Shown: positions 44,514 through 55,963, counted from the stretch's first letter. The stretch: DNA of 64,000 nt from Amaricoccus sp. (GCF_017993425.1 NZ_JAGOMQ010000017.1:1-64000); one strand, 5' to 3'. The notes: generated by a model from the letters alone, not told the origin. Made by a program: numbers and translations.

Positions 44514-47171
44514 ATGGCGAGCCTGAACGACATCCGATCGACCTTCCTCGACCATTTCGCGCAGAACGACCACCGGGTGGTCGAGAGCTCGCCGCTGGTG
44601 CCGCGCAACGACCCGACGCTGATGTTCACCAACTCGGGCATGGTGCAGTTCAAGAACCTGTTCACCGGGCCGGAGCACCGCGACTACGTCCGCGCCACCA
44701 CCAGCCAGAAGTGCGTCCGCGCCGGCGGCAAGCACAACGACCTCGACAACGTGGGCTACACGGCGCGGCACCACACCTTCTTCGAGATGCTGGGGAACTT
44801 CTCCTTCGGGGACTATTTCAAGGAGAGCGCCATCCCCTACGCCTGGGACCTGCTGACCCGCGGGTTCGGGCTGCCGAAGGACAAGCTCCTCGTCACGGTC
44901 TACCACGACGACGAGGCGGCGGCGGCCCTGTGGCGCAAGGTCGCCGGCCTGCCGGAGGAGCGGATCATCCGCATCGCCACCTCGGACAATTTCTGGATGA
45001 TGGGGCCGACCGGCCCCTGCGGGCCGTGCTCGGAGATCTTCTACGACCACGGGCCGGGCGTGGCGGGCGGGCCGCCGGGGAGCCCGGACGAGGACGGCGA
45101 CCGGTTCATCGAGATCTGGAACCTCGTCTTCATGCAGTACGAGAGCCACGAGGACGGCTCGCGCACGCCCCTGCCGCGGCCGTCGATCGACACCGGCATG
45201 GGGCTCGAGCGCGTCGGCGCGGTGCTGCAGGGCAAGCACGACAACTACGACACCGACCTGATGCGGGCGCTGATCGAGGCGACGGCGCATGCGACGAACG
45301 CCGACCCGGACGGGCCGGGCAAGGTGCATTGCCGGGTGATCGCAGACCACCTGCGCTCGACGTCGTTCCTGATCGCCGACGGGGTGCTGCCCTCGAACGA
45401 GGGCCGCGGCTACGTGCTGCGCCGGATCATGCGCCGCGCCATGCGCCACGCGCACCTGCTCGGCGCGCAGGACCCGGTGATGTGGCGGCTGGCGCCGGCG
45501 CTGGTGCAGCAGATGGGCCAGGCCTTCCCGGAGCTGGTCCGGGCGCGGCCGCTGATCGAGGAGACGCTGCAGCTCGAGGAGACCCGGTTCAAGACCACGC
45601 TCGACCGTGGGCTGAAGCTCCTCGACGACGAGGTCGGCCGCCTGCCCGAGGGCGGCGCGCTGCCCGGCGAGGCGGCGTTCCGGCTCTACGACACTTACGG
45701 CTTTCCGCTCGACCTGACCCAGGACGCGCTGCGCGAGCAGGGCCGCGCCGTCGACGTCGCCGGCTTCGAGGCGGCGATGGCGGAGCAGAAGGCCCGCGCC
45801 CGCGCCGCCTGGGCGGGCTCGGGCGAGGCGGCGGAGGGGGCGATCTGGCTGACGCTGGCCGAGCGGCTCGGGCCGACGGAGTTCCTCGGCTACGACACCG
45901 AGACCTCCGAGGGCCAGGTCGCGGCGCTCGTCCGCGACGGCGCCGAGGTCGACGCGGCCGAGGCGGGCGAGACCGTCCAGATCGTGCTGAACCAGACGCC
46001 GTTCTACGGCGAATCCGGCGGCCAGGTCGGCGACGCGGGCACGCTGCGCACCGACGCGGCGAAAGTGGCGATCACCGACGTGAGGAAGCGCGCCGGCCTC
46101 TTCGTCCACGAGGGACGCGTCGAGAGCGGCCGGCTCGTGCGCGGCGCGGCGGCGGAGCTTGCGGTCGACCACGAGCGGCGGAGCGCCATCCGGGCGCATC
46201 ACTCGGCGACCCACCTGCTGCACGAGGCGCTGCGCCGGACGCTCGGCGACCACGTCGCCCAGCGCGGCAGCCTCGTCGCGCCGGACCGGCTGCGCTTCGA
46301 TTTCACCCACGGCAGGGCGATGACCCCGGCGGAGCTCGCGGCGGTCGAGGCCGAGGTCAACGCCTTCGTGCGGCAGAACACCCAGGTCGACACCCGCATC
46401 ATGACGCCCGACGCCGCCGAGAAGATCGGCGCCCGGGCGCTCTTCGGCGAGAAGTACGGCGAGGAGGTGCGGGTCGTCTCGATGGGGACCAGCCCCGGCT
46501 CCGGCGTGGGGCCGCGCGGCGAGACCTATTCGCTGGAGCTCTGCGGCGGCACCCATGTGTCGCGCACCGGCGACATCGGCGCCTTCCGCCTGACCTCGGA
46601 GACCGCCTCGGCGAGCGGCGTGCGGCGCGTCGAGGCGCTGACCGGCGAGGCGGCCCGCGCCCATACCGCGGGCGATATCGCCGCGCTCGCCGAGGCGGCG
46701 GGCCTGCTGCGCGCCCGCCCCGACGAGCTGGCCGAGCGCATCCGGGCGCTCCTCGACGAGCGCAAGGCGCTGACGCAGGAGGTGGCCGACCTCCGCCGCA
46801 AGGCGGCGCTCGCGCGCGGGGGCGGCGGCGAGGCGGCGCCCGAGACGGTGAAGGGCGTGAGCTTCCTCGCCCGCGCGCTGACCGGCGTCTCCGGCAAGGA
46901 CCTGCGCGGGCTGATCGACGAGCACAAGGCGCAGCTGAAGTCCGGCGTGGTGCTGCTCGTCGCCGACACCGGCGACCGGGCCGCGGTGGCCGCGGGCGTC
47001 ACCGCCGACCTGACGGGCCGGATCTCGGCGGTCGACCTCGTGCGGGTCGCGGCCGAGGCGCTCGGCGGCAAGGGCGGCGGCGGCCGGCCCGACATGGCGC
47101 AGGCCGGCGGCGCGGACGCGAGCAAGGCCCCCGAGGCCATCGCCGCGGCGCGGGCCCTGCTGGAAGCCTGA
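44514..47171 (+). CDS. alaS: Alanyl-tRNA synthetase
   Basis: The 885-aa class II synthetase is full length. The catalytic core opens [20 protein letters not shown] with [15 protein letters not shown] and [18 protein letters not shown]. The editing domain has the zinc ligands [12 protein letters not shown] and [13 protein letters not shown]. The C-terminal oligomerisation domain ends in the Gly-rich [16 protein letters not shown]. It charges tRNA-Ala. The start codon has GGAAGAGCCC upstream; the leader contains an inverted repeat. Confidence 0.98.
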   Translation: MASLNDIRSTFLDHFAQNDHRVVESSPLVPRNDPTLMFTNSGMVQFKNLFTGPEHRDYVRATTSQKCVRAGGKHNDLDNVGYTARHHTFFEMLGNFSFGDYFKESAIPYAWDLLTRGFGLPKDKLLVTVYHDDEAAAALWRKVAGLPEERIIRIATSDNFWMMGPTGPCGPCSEIFYDHGPGVAGGPPGSPDEDGDRFIEIWNLVFMQYESHEDGSRTPLPRPSIDTGMGLERVGAVLQGKHDNYDTDLMRALIEATAHATNADPDGPGKVHCRVIADHLRSTSFLIADGVLPSNEGRGYVLRRIMRRAMRHAHLLGAQDPVMWRLAPALVQQMGQAFPELVRARPLIEETLQLEETRFKTTLDRGLKLLDDEVGRLPEGGALPGEAAFRLYDTYGFPLDLTQDALREQGRAVDVAGFEAAMAEQKARARAAWAGSGEAAEGAIWLTLAERLGPTEFLGYDTETSEGQVAALVRDGAEVDAAEAGETVQIVLNQTPFYGESGGQVGDAGTLRTDAAKVAITDVRKRAGLFVHEGRVESGRLVRGAAAELAVDHERRSAIRAHHSATHLLHEALRRTLGDHVAQRGSLVAPDRLRFDFTHGRAMTPAELAAVEAEVNAFVRQNTQVDTRIMTPDAAEKIGARALFGEKYGEEVRVVSMGTSPGSGVGPRGETYSLELCGGTHVSRTGDIGAFRLTSETASASGVRRVEALTGEAARAHTAGDIAALAEAAGLLRARPDELAERIRALLDERKALTQEVADLRRKAALARGGGGEAAPETVKGVSFLARALTGVSGKDLRGLIDEHKAQLKSGVVLLVADTGDRAAVAAGVTADLTGRISAVDLVRVAAEALGGKGGGGRPDMAQAGGADASKAPEAIAAARALLEA

Positions 47172-47182
47172 GGAGAGAGAAG

Positions 47183-47473
47183 ATGCCAGCCTACTGGATC
47201 GCGCATGTCAGCGTGACGAACGACGAGGCCTATGGCCGCTACGCGAAACTCGCCGGCCCGGCGATCGCGGCGCATGGCGGGAAATTCCTCGCCCGCGGCG
47301 GGGCCCATGTGCAGCTCGAGGGCAGGGACCGGGCGCGCAACGTCGTGGTGGAGTTCCCCGACATCGCCGCGGCCGAGGCGTGCTATCGCTCCGAGGCCTA
47401 CCAGGCGGCGCTGGCGCATGCGAAGGGCGCTTCGGAGCGCGACCTCGTCGTGGTGGCGGGCGTCGAGGGCTGA
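47183..47473 (+). CDS. DUF1330 family protein
   Basis: The 96-aa protein has the dimeric alpha/beta-barrel type sequence of DUF1330: AYWIAHVSVTNDEAYGRYA, then RNVVVEFPDIAAAEACYRS. The function of the family is unknown. It follows alaS by 11 bp with a good GGAGAGAGAAG ribosome site, so it is co-transcribed with alaS, and is followed by an oxidoreductase gene in the same direction. Confidence 0.9.
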   Translation: MPAYWIAHVSVTNDEAYGRYAKLAGPAIAAHGGKFLARGGAHVQLEGRDRARNVVVEFPDIAAAEACYRSEAYQAALAHAKGASERDLVVVAGVEG

Positions 47474-47510
47474 AGAACGGGCCGAACGGCCGACGACAGG
47501 GAGAGACTGC

Positions 47511-48476
47511 ATGGAACGGGTCCGCTGGGGCATTCTCGGCGCGGGCAAGATCGCCCGGGAATGGGTGGCGCCGGCGCTGCATTCGAGCGCGCGGGGCGAC
47601 CTCGTCGCGGTGGCGAGCCGCACGCCGGGCAAGGCCGAGGCGCTGGCCGCGCCCTATGGCGCGCGGACGCACGCAAGCTACGAGGCGCTGCTCGCCGACG
47701 AGGGCGTGGACGCGGTCTACATCCCGCTGCCGAACGGCGACCACGTGACCTGGACGGCCAAGGCGCTGACCGCCGGCAAGCACGTGCTCTGCGAGAAGCC
47801 GATCGCGCTCGATGCGCGCGAGATCGACGGGCTGATCGCGCTCCGCAACCGCACCGGCCTCGTCGCCGCCGAGGCGTTCATGGTGACGCATCACCCGCAA
47901 TGGATCCGCGCCCGCGAGATCGTCCGGGGCGGCGGGATCGGCCGGCTGAGGCAGGTGCAGGGGGCGTTCTCGTTCTTCAACGACGATCCCGACAACATCC
48001 GCAACATGCCCGAGCTCGGCGGCGGCGCGCTGCGCGACATCGGGGTCTATCCGTGCGTGACCACGCGGTTCGTCACCGGGGCGGAGCCGGTCTCGGTCGC
48101 GGCCGAGATCGACTGGCACCGGGGGATCGATGCGACGGCGCGGGTGCAGGCGACGTTCCCGGACTTCCGGCTCGACTTCTACGTGTCGATGCGGATGGCG
48201 CTGCGGCAGGCGATGACCTTCCACGGCGACAAGGGCTGGCTTTCCGTCCATGCGCCGTTCAACGCCGGGGCCTATGGCGACGCGGTGCTGGAGCTGCGCG
48301 GCGGCGACGCGGTGGCGACGCTGGAGCGGTTTCCGCGGTCGGACCAGTACCTGGCGCAGGCGGAGGCCTTCAACGCCGCGGTGCTCGACGGCGCGCCCTA
48401 TGCCTGCCCGCTGGAGTTCTCGCGGGGGAACCAGGCGATGATCGACATGATCTACGCGGCCGCCGGGCCGGCCTGA
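47511..48476 (+). CDS. Gfo/Idh/MocA family oxidoreductase
   Basis: The 321-aa enzyme has a Rossmann start WGILGAGKIAREW, the family EKP motif in HVLCEKPIALD, and a C-terminal substrate domain with GGGALRDIGVYP, whose conserved D is part of the catalytic loop. It should oxidise or reduce a sugar or cyclitol using NAD(P). The substrate is not deducible; neighbours alaS and DUF1330 give no hint. Confidence 0.92.
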   Translation: MERVRWGILGAGKIAREWVAPALHSSARGDLVAVASRTPGKAEALAAPYGARTHASYEALLADEGVDAVYIPLPNGDHVTWTAKALTAGKHVLCEKPIALDAREIDGLIALRNRTGLVAAEAFMVTHHPQWIRAREIVRGGGIGRLRQVQGAFSFFNDDPDNIRNMPELGGGALRDIGVYPCVTTRFVTGAEPVSVAAEIDWHRGIDATARVQATFPDFRLDFYVSMRMALRQAMTFHGDKGWLSVHAPFNAGAYGDAVLELRGGDAVATLERFPRSDQYLAQAEAFNAAVLDGAPYACPLEFSRGNQAMIDMIYAAAGPA

Positions 48477-48609
48477 CCCCCTCCGCGGATTCAGCCCCCC
48501 GAAAGCCCCCGTGGCTAACCGTCGGAGGCCGGCGCGAATCGGCGCGCCGGCGGCCTCCCTTGCGGGGGCGGTCGATTCGGTGCAGCCTATCCACAGGGGG
48601 AACCGTGAG

Positions 48610-49251
48610 ATGACGGGACGGGGACTGGCCGCGACGCTGCTCGCGGCGCTGCTGACAATGGGGTGCGTGCCGGAGGACGTCGCGGTGACGACGCCGCCGC
48701 CGGAGATCACGCCCGTGGATCCGGCGGTCTATGCGGCGCGGAACGACGGCGGGCGGATGCTGGCGGCGATCGACGTCGCGGCGTTCCACCCGGCGCTGCT
48801 GCGCAACCGCGTGCCCTACGCCACGACCGAGGCGCCGGGGACGATCGTCATCGACACCAAGGGGCCGTTCCTCTACCTGGTCGAGCCCGACGGGATGGCG
48901 ACGCGCTACGGGATCGCGGTCGGGCGCGAGGGCTTCGGCTGGACGGGCGCGGGCTATGTCGCGCGGACGGCGCGCTGGCCGGGCTGGACGCCGCCGCCGG
49001 AGATGATCGCGCGCGATCCCTCGCTGGCGAAATGGGCGGGCGGGATGCCGGGCGGGCCGCAGAACCCGCTCGGGGCGCGGGCGCTCTACATCTATTTCGA
49101 CGGGCACGATTCCGGCTATCGCATCCACGGGACCAACCAGCCGAAGTCGATCGGCTGGGCGGCGTCGTCGGGCTGCTTCCGGATGCTGAACCAGGACGTG
49201 ATCGACCTCTACGAGCGGGTCGAGACCGGGGCGAGGGTCGTCGTCATCTGA
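48610..49251 (+). CDS. L,D-transpeptidase lipoprotein
   Basis: The protein has 213 aa from ATG 48610. The signal ends in TMGC, a probable lipidated Cys19. The YkuD domain covers residues 75-213, with catalytic His173 in IHGTN and nucleophile Cys189 in SSGCFRM. It should form 3-3 cross-links in peptidoglycan or attach proteins to it, acting from the periplasmic face of a membrane. Confidence 0.93.
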   Translation: MTGRGLAATLLAALLTMGCVPEDVAVTTPPPEITPVDPAVYAARNDGGRMLAAIDVAAFHPALLRNRVPYATTEAPGTIVIDTKGPFLYLVEPDGMATRYGIAVGREGFGWTGAGYVARTARWPGWTPPPEMIARDPSLAKWAGGMPGGPQNPLGARALYIYFDGHDSGYRIHGTNQPKSIGWAASSGCFRMLNQDVIDLYERVETGARVVVI

Positions 49252-49320
49252 CCGCGGGGCCTCGGGACAACGCCGTTTCCCGGTGCTAGACGGGGCGGCG
49301 CAACCGAGGAGCCCCTGCCC

Positions 49321-50799
49321 GTGACCACAGCCGCCCTGAACGACCACCTGCGCCGCATCGCCGCGATGGAGCGGGTGGCGCGCCTGCTCGGCTGGGACAT
49401 GGAGACGCAGATGCCGCGGCGGGGGGCGGCGCAGCGGGCGGAGGAGGCCGGCGCGGTGGCGCGGGCGCTGCACGCGCTGGAGGCGGACCCGGCGCTCGCG
49501 GAGGCGGCGGAGGCGGCCGAGGCGGCGGGGCCGGACGCGGCGACGGCGGTGCAGGTGGCGGAGGCGCGGCGGATCCACGGGCGGGCGACGCGGGTGCCGG
49601 CGGCGCTGGCGGCGGAGCTGGCGGCGACCTGCGCCGAGGCGCAGACGGTGTGGGAGCGGGCGCGGGCGGCGCGGCTTTTCGCGGATTTCGCGCCGGCGCT
49701 CGACCGGGTGGTGCGGCTGAAGCGGAACGAGGCGGCGTGCCTCGCGCGCGAGGGGGTGAGCGGCTACGACGCGCTCCTCGACGAGCACGAGCCGGGGATG
49801 ACGGCGGCGGCCGCGGCGGAGCTGTTCGGGGCGCTGCGGCCGGGGCTGGTGGATCTGCGGGGGCGGATCGCGGCGAGCGGGGTCGAGGCGCCGCGGCTGG
49901 AGGGGCGGTTCCCGAAGGAGCGGCAGATCGCGCTGTCGCGGAAGATCGCGGGGGCGCTCGGGTACGAGTGGGAGGCGGGACGGATCGACCTCGCGGCGCA
50001 TCCCTCGTGCTCGGGGACGCTCGGGGACGTGCGGATCACCACGCGGGTCGACGAGGCGGACCCGCTCGGCAGCATCTACAGCACGATCCACGAGATGGGC
50101 CATGCGCTCTACGAGCAGGGGCTCGACCCGGAGACCGGGCTGACGCCGGCGGGGCAGTTCGCGTCGATGGGGGTGCACGAGAGCCAGTCGCGGCTCTACG
50201 AGAACCAGATCGGGCGGAGCCGGGCGTTCGCGGAGTGGCTCCATCCGCAGATGGTCGAGGCCTTCGGGGAGCTGTCGCTCGACGGGCCGGACGCGCTCTT
50301 CCGGGCGGTGAACCGGGTGGAGACCGGGTTCATCCGCACCGAGGCGGACGAGGTCCACTACAACCTCCACGTCATGCTGCGCTTCGATCTCGAGCGGGCG
50401 CTGCTGGCGGGGGATCTCGACGTCGACGGGCTGGAGGCGGCGTGGGATGACCGGTTCGAGCAGGATTTCGGAATGCGGCCGCCGGACGCGGCGCAGGGGG
50501 CGCTGCAGGACGTGCACTGGTCGTTCGGGGCGTTCGGGTACTTCCCGACCTATACCTTCGGCAACGTCTATGCGGCGGCGCTGGACGGGGCGCTGCGGGC
50601 GGAGGTGGGGGACCTCGACGCGCGGGTGGCGACGGGGGACCTCGGGCCGGCGCTGGAGTGGCTGCGGCCGCGGATCCACCGGCGGGGGCGGATGCTGCCG
50701 CCGGGGCGGCTGATCGCCGAGGCGGCGGGGCGGGAGGCGCGGCCGGAGGCGCTGGTGGCCGCGCTCCGGGCGAAGTTCGAGCCGCTCTACGGGTTGTAG
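49321..50799 (+). CDS. M32 family metallocarboxypeptidase
   Basis: The 492-aa protein starts with GTG 49321 after GAGGAGCCCC. It has the N-terminal LLGWDMETQMPRRGAAQRAEE and the zinc motif HEMGH at residues 257-261 with downstream HESQSRLYEN providing the third ligand, all typical of thermostable carboxypeptidase Taq-type enzymes. It removes C-terminal residues from peptides in the cytoplasm. Motif B lies 40 nt after its stop. Confidence 0.95.
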   Translation: MTTAALNDHLRRIAAMERVARLLGWDMETQMPRRGAAQRAEEAGAVARALHALEADPALAEAAEAAEAAGPDAATAVQVAEARRIHGRATRVPAALAAELAATCAEAQTVWERARAARLFADFAPALDRVVRLKRNEAACLAREGVSGYDALLDEHEPGMTAAAAAELFGALRPGLVDLRGRIAASGVEAPRLEGRFPKERQIALSRKIAGALGYEWEAGRIDLAAHPSCSGTLGDVRITTRVDEADPLGSIYSTIHEMGHALYEQGLDPETGLTPAGQFASMGVHESQSRLYENQIGRSRAFAEWLHPQMVEAFGELSLDGPDALFRAVNRVETGFIRTEADEVHYNLHVMLRFDLERALLAGDLDVDGLEAAWDDRFEQDFGMRPPDAAQGALQDVHWSFGAFGYFPTYTFGNVYAAALDGALRAEVGDLDARVATGDLGPALEWLRPRIHRRGRMLPPGRLIAEAAGREARPEALVAALRAKFEPLYGL

Positions 50800-50839
50800 G
50801 CCGGCCGAGCAGCTGGCGGCCGCGCGGCGGGGCGCAGGC

Positions 50840-50881
50840 GTGTTCACGCGTGAATATTAGCCAAGCCATTGATTCTATTGA
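50840..50881 (+). repeat. Motif B copy 2 (TTCACGCGTGAA dyad with AT-rich tail)
   Basis: It is identical to the copy at 5325 over GTGTTCACGCGTGAATATT and similar over the following 23 bases (CAAG-C-CATTGAT, ATTGA). It starts 40 nt after the M32 gene stop. It is separated from repeat A2 by about 140 bp that include a short piece (GGCCAATCGCCC) also seen between B and A4 at 5.4 kb. Confidence 0.65.
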
Positions 50882-51021
50882 AACGCAGGAATCGTTTTGC
50901 GCCTGTTCCTCGCTTGTCCGCGTGACACGACTCCAGCGCCGTGCGCCCTCACGGCCAATCGCCCGTGGTGCTTTTGGGCGAGATCAGAGCAGATGCGAAC
51001 GGGCGGTATCTCGATGATATT

Positions 51022-51210
51022 TTTTGTGCGCAAGTATATTTCTAAATATTTTGAATATAAACGGTGAAAATCATTGCACAGTTATCAGCGCCGCATTTCG
51101 CGGCGTCGTTCGACTCACTTGAAGCTTGCGTCCTCTCTGCCCCGACCGCTCCGCGTCGAGCAGGTTGACATGCGCATGTCAACCTGCGGGAGCCGTCGCG
51201 AGGCGAGACG
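51022..51210 (+). repeat. Dispersed repeat A, full copy A2
   Basis: It has the AT-rich start (ATATTTCTAAATAT, one mismatch in the dyad), TATAAACGGTGAAAATCATTG, and the stem GCGCCGC-ATTTC-GCGGCGT. The 28-bp perfect palindrome at 51160-51187 has the arm GCAGGTTGACATGC, different from copies A1 and A3 at outer positions on both arms. It lies about 90 bp after the AbrB-like gene stop and is the subtype shared with the half copy at 5.4 kb. Confidence 0.85.
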
Positions 51211-51295
51211 CCGCCGCCGGTCGATCCTTGGAGCGTGGCCCTGTCCGCGGCGGCCCTGCGCCGGACCGATTGCCGGGCGCGCTCGCCGGGGCGGG

Positions 51296-52348
51296 TCAGG
51301 GGCGGGGGGCGATGAGGCGGTCGTAGAGGAGGGGGGCGAGCGAGACGGTCAGGATGATGCGGGCGAGGTGGTGGACGATGACGAAGGCGGGCTCGATGCC
51401 GAGGGAGATCGCCACGAGACCCATCTCGGCGATGCCGCCGGGGGAGAAGGCGAGGAAGATCGCCGAGGCGGTGGCCGGTACGAGGCGGTCGAGCCCGAGC
51501 GCGAAGGCGCCGGCGAGGCCGACCGAGACCGCGGTGGTGACGAGGGTGAGGCCGAAGCCGCGGACGAGGTCGCGATGGGCGACGCCGGAGAAGCGCAGGC
51601 CGAGCATCGAGCCCACCACCATCTGCGCGACGTGGACGACGAGCACGGGGACCTGCGCCGCCGAGAGGCCGGAGAGGTGCAGCGCGGCGCTGGCGAGGAA
51701 CGGCCCGAGCATCACCCCGGCCGGCATGCGCACCCGCACGGCGAGGAGCGCGCCGCCGAGGGCGCAGAGCAGCAGCAGCGCCGCGTCGACGGGGCCGGGC
51801 AGGCCGGCGGCGTCGGGCGCGTGCGGGGGGCGGCCCTCGGCGGTGGCGACGAAGGTGAGGATCAGCGGCACCGCCGCGACGGCGATGGCGATGCGGGTCA
51901 GGTGCATCGTCGCCATCGTCGCGGTGTCGCCGCCGCGGGATTCGCCGAGCAGCACGGAATCGACCAGCCCACCGGGGCTGGCGGCGAAGAACGCCGTCGG
52001 CCGGTCGAAGCCGCCGAGCCGGCGCAGGACGGCGTAGCCGGCGAGCTGCGTCAGCACGACGAAGACCGCGACGCCGATCAGGCTCGGCCACCAGCGCGCG
52101 GCCTGGTCGAGGATCTGCGGGGTGACGGTCGCGCCGACGCCGACGCCGATCACCGGGGTGAACACCGGCCGGCTCCAGGCCGGCATCCGCGGCGCGACGC
52201 CGAAGGGCGCGAGGCCCGCCATCGCCGCGGCGGCCGAGGCGATCATCGGGCCGAGGAGCCAGGGGAGCGGCGCGCCGATCGCCACGGCGGCCGGCGCGGC
52301 GGGCGCGGCGATGGCGATGGCGAGGAGAATCCCGGGCGAATTCCTCAC
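51296..52348 (-). CDS. AbrB-family membrane protein (ammonia monooxygenase-like annotation)
   Basis: The 350-aa protein has about ten hydrophobic segments arranged as two similar halves, each with a Gly-rich turn (ASPGGLVDSVLLGE and FSPGGIAEMGLVAI), as in PF05145-type AbrB proteins. These are putative transporters; the historical label ammonia monooxygenase is not supported. It starts with GTG 52348, overlapping the stop of the thiamin pyrophosphokinase gene. Confidence 0.88.
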   Translation of the reverse strand: MRNSPGILLAIAIAAPAAPAAVAIGAPLPWLLGPMIASAAAAMAGLAPFGVAPRMPAWSRPVFTPVIGVGVGATVTPQILDQAARWWPSLIGVAVFVVLTQLAGYAVLRRLGGFDRPTAFFAASPGGLVDSVLLGESRGGDTATMATMHLTRIAIAVAAVPLILTFVATAEGRPPHAPDAAGLPGPVDAALLLLCALGGALLAVRVRMPAGVMLGPFLASAALHLSGLSAAQVPVLVVHVAQMVVGSMLGLRFSGVAHRDLVRGFGLTLVTTAVSVGLAGAFALGLDRLVPATASAIFLAFSPGGIAEMGLVAISLGIEPAFVIVHHLARIILTVSLAPLLYDRLIAPRP

Positions 52349-53019
52349 GGCAGCTCCGCAAGGAGGCAGTCGATGACCCGGGGGAGCGTCTCGACGGGGA
52401 GGATCACCAGCATCGCGGGGCCGTCGAAGGCGAGGCGGAGCGGGCCGCCGGTGGCCTCGTTGGAGGTGCCGATGCGGGCGTCGGGGGCGAGCGTGCGGCC
52501 GGCGACCGTCCAGCGCAGGCCCTCGCAGGCGAGGCCGGTGGCGGGCGCCATCGGGAAGAGCGAGACGCGCATCCCGGCGGGCAGGTCGAGCGCGAGGCGG
52601 GGCGGACAGCGGAACGCGAGATCCTCGCCGCCGATCAGGATGGCCGGGGGCGCCGGCCAGCGCACCAGCGCGTTCATCGCGGCGAGCTGGTGGTCGATGC
52701 GGCCGTGCAGGAAGCCGAGGCCGAGGACGAGCGGCGCGCGGATGGCGGCGAGGCATTTCTCGAGGTCGGTGGTGTCCTGGTCGTCGCTCGGGTGGATGGC
52801 GACGCCGCGGGCGGCGAGGGCGGCGAGGTCGCGGACCGAATCCATGTCGCCGATCACCGCCGCGAAGTCGCGCCCGCCCGGCAGCGCCAGGTCGCCGCCG
52901 CCGTCGGCGGCGACGGCGAGCGGCGCGAGGGCGAGCGCCTGCGCGAGCTGCGCCGGATCGACCGGGCCGCCGCCGACCAGCGTGACCGGCGCGTCCGAGC
53001 TGACGAGGGGGGCGCTCAA
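52345..53019 (-). CDS. Thiamin diphosphokinase
   Basis: The 224-aa enzyme transfers pyrophosphate from ATP to thiamin. It starts with TTG 53019, overlapping the creA stop as TTGA. The family motifs are [18 protein letters not shown] and [15 protein letters not shown] in the catalytic domain, and a C-terminal thiamin-binding domain with [10 protein letters not shown]. No TPP riboswitch was seen upstream. It links in one chain with creA before and the AbrB-like gene after. Confidence 0.9.
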   Translation of the reverse strand: MSAPLVSSDAPVTLVGGGPVDPAQLAQALALAPLAVAADGGGDLALPGGRDFAAVIGDMDSVRDLAALAARGVAIHPSDDQDTTDLEKCLAAIRAPLVLGLGFLHGRIDHQLAAMNALVRWPAPPAILIGGEDLAFRCPPRLALDLPAGMRVSLFPMAPATGLACEGLRWTVAGRTLAPDARIGTSNEATGGPLRLAFDGPAMLVILPVETLPRVIDCLLAELP

Positions 53020-53477
53020 CTCCAGGGCGCGATGGCGACGGCCGAGATGGCGTTCTGCGGCGAGCCGTCGATCAGCTTGTCGGAATACGTGAGGTAGACG
53101 AGCACGTTCCTCGCCTCGTCGAAGAAGCGCACCACCTGGATGCGCTTGAAGAGCACGCTGGCGCGGCGGCCGAACACCTCCTCGCCGTCCTCGAGCTCGC
53201 CGCGGAAGTGGATCGGCCCGACCTGGCGGCAGGCGATCGAGGCGTCGGAGGTGTCCTCGGCGAGCCCGAGCGAGCCGGAGATGCCCCCCGTCCGCGCCCG
53301 GCTGACGTAGCAGGCGACGCCCTCGACCTTGGGGTCGTCGAAGGCCTCGATGACGATGCGGTGGTTGGCGCCGAGGATCTTGAAGGCGGTGGTGACCTCG
53401 CCGACCTCCTCGGCCGGGGCGGCGCCGCAGGCGCCCCAGGCGATCGCGGCCGCCGCCGCCAGCATCGTCGCGCGCAT
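53016..53477 (-). CDS. creA: CreA family protein
   Basis: The 153-aa exported protein has a signal peptide (residues 1-22, PAEE) and the CreA core: [24 protein letters not shown], split by conserved [14 protein letters not shown], then VGPIHF. The function is unknown although it lies with creB and creC in E. coli; no creBCD genes are here. Its stop overlaps the next start. Confidence 0.9.
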   Translation of the reverse strand: MRATMLAAAAAIAWGACGAAPAEEVGEVTTAFKILGANHRIVIEAFDDPKVEGVACYVSRARTGGISGSLGLAEDTSDASIACRQVGPIHFRGELEDGEEVFGRRASVLFKRIQVVRFFDEARNVLVYLTYSDKLIDGSPQNAISAVAIAPWS

Positions 53478-53488
53478 GTCCGTCCTCC

Positions 53489-53730
53489 TCAGCGTCCCTT
53501 GCCCGGCCCGTCGGGGTCGTCGTCCGGGTCCTCGCGTCCCAGGCCGAGGAACACGGCGCGGAACGGCAATGCCCAGATGATCCCGAGCGCCACGTAGATC
53601 AACAGCTCGACCGCGACAGGGGGCCGGTCGAAGAGCCCGACCAGCGTCGTCGCGGCGGCGATGTAGAGCGGCAGCCCGACGAGGAGGATGACGAGCGCCC
53701 AGCGGACGCGCGCCTTGCGGGAGAGCCGCC

Positions 53731-53734
<4 letters not shown>
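53489..53734 (-). CDS. DUF2842 membrane protein
   Basis: The 81-aa protein starts with GTG 53734, overlapping the purA stop. It has two membrane segments ([19 protein letters not shown] and [16 protein letters not shown]) typical of DUF2842, and a longer acidic tail ([15 protein letters not shown]) than usual. The function is unknown. It is the last member of the purA unit and is 11 bp from creA. Confidence 0.85.
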
Positions 53735-55023
<1,289 letters not shown>

Positions 55024-55153
55024 TGGTGTCCCCCGGCCTTTGTCCGCGGCGGGTTATATCGGCGCGGCCCGGCGGCGGGAACCGGAAATCGGCCGGGTGG
55101 ATCCGCGGGCGCGGATCGGGCATGACGGAGCGGCAGGACCGGAGGGGCATCGC

Positions 55154-55591
55154 ATGTTCAGGCATCTCGTCATCCCGACCGACGGGTCGGATCTCGCCAC
55201 CGCGGCGGTGGACCGGGGCGTGGAGCTCGCGGCGCAGATCGGGGCGCGGATCACCTTCGTGACGGTGATCGAGCATTTCCACCTGATCGCCTACAGCCCG
55301 GCGCAGATCGCCGAGAGCGTCGAGGCCTACAACGCCGACACCGCGAAGCGCGCCGCCGAGATCCTCGCCGGCGCCGAGGCGAAGGCGCGGGCGGCGGGGG
55401 TGGAGGCGTCGTCGCTGGTGCGGCGGTCGGACCATCCTTACGTCGAGATCAGCGCGGCGGCGGACGAGGTCGGGGCGGACCTGATCGTCATCTCCTCGCA
55501 CGGTCGGCGCGGGGTGACGGCGATGGTGCTGGGGAGCCAGACCTCGAAGCTGCTTTCCACCACTACCCGGCCGGTGCTGGTCATCCGCTAG
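55154..55591 (+). CDS. Universal stress protein
   Basis: The 145-aa Usp domain starts FRHLVIPTDGSDLATAAVD and ends with the ATP-binding loop SSHGRRGVTAMVLGSQTSK, matching G-x2-G-x9-G(S/T). It is likely a nucleotide-binding stress protein acting as a dimer. Single gene, divergent from purA, with GGAGGGGC before the start. Confidence 0.93.
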   Translation: MFRHLVIPTDGSDLATAAVDRGVELAAQIGARITFVTVIEHFHLIAYSPAQIAESVEAYNADTAKRAAEILAGAEAKARAAGVEASSLVRRSDHPYVEISAAADEVGADLIVISSHGRRGVTAMVLGSQTSKLLSTTTRPVLVIR

Positions 55592-55702
55592 GGAGCGCGC
55601 TGCCTGCCTCGACGGGCGACGGCGAGGGATCGCGTCGCGTCTCTCGTCGCTCACGGCTTCGGACCTGCGAGGATCGCTCCCGAGCCCTCCCGCGGCGGCC
55701 GC

Positions 55703-55963
55703 GTGCTGGTCGCCTTCGACGACGCGGCGATGCTGGCGCGCCGGCTGCGCGCGGCGGCCGGGGTGTTCCGCCTGTCGCCCGCGCAGACCCGGCTGGCGCT
55801 GGGCCTCCTCGAGGGCCGCGACCTTGGCGCGATCGCCGCCGGGGCGGGGGTCAGCGTCAACACGCTGCGCACCCAGCTCCAGCGCATGTTCGACAAGACC
55901 GGCGCGCGCAGCCGCGCCGCGCTGGTCGGGCTGCTGCTCGGGACGGACGCGCCGGCGGGGTAG
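55703..55963 (+). pseudogene. C-terminal fragment of a LuxR-type regulator
   Basis: The 86-aa reading frame (GTG start) is almost only a LuxR-type HTH: FRLSPAQTRLALGLLEGRD, then GVSVNTLRTQLQRMFDKTG. The preceding residues LVAFDDAAMLARRLRAAAGV look like the linker end of a longer regulator of about 370 aa whose sensor part is missing. Either a short stand-alone HTH protein or a remnant; I favour remnant, next to the A3 repeat. Confidence 0.6.
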
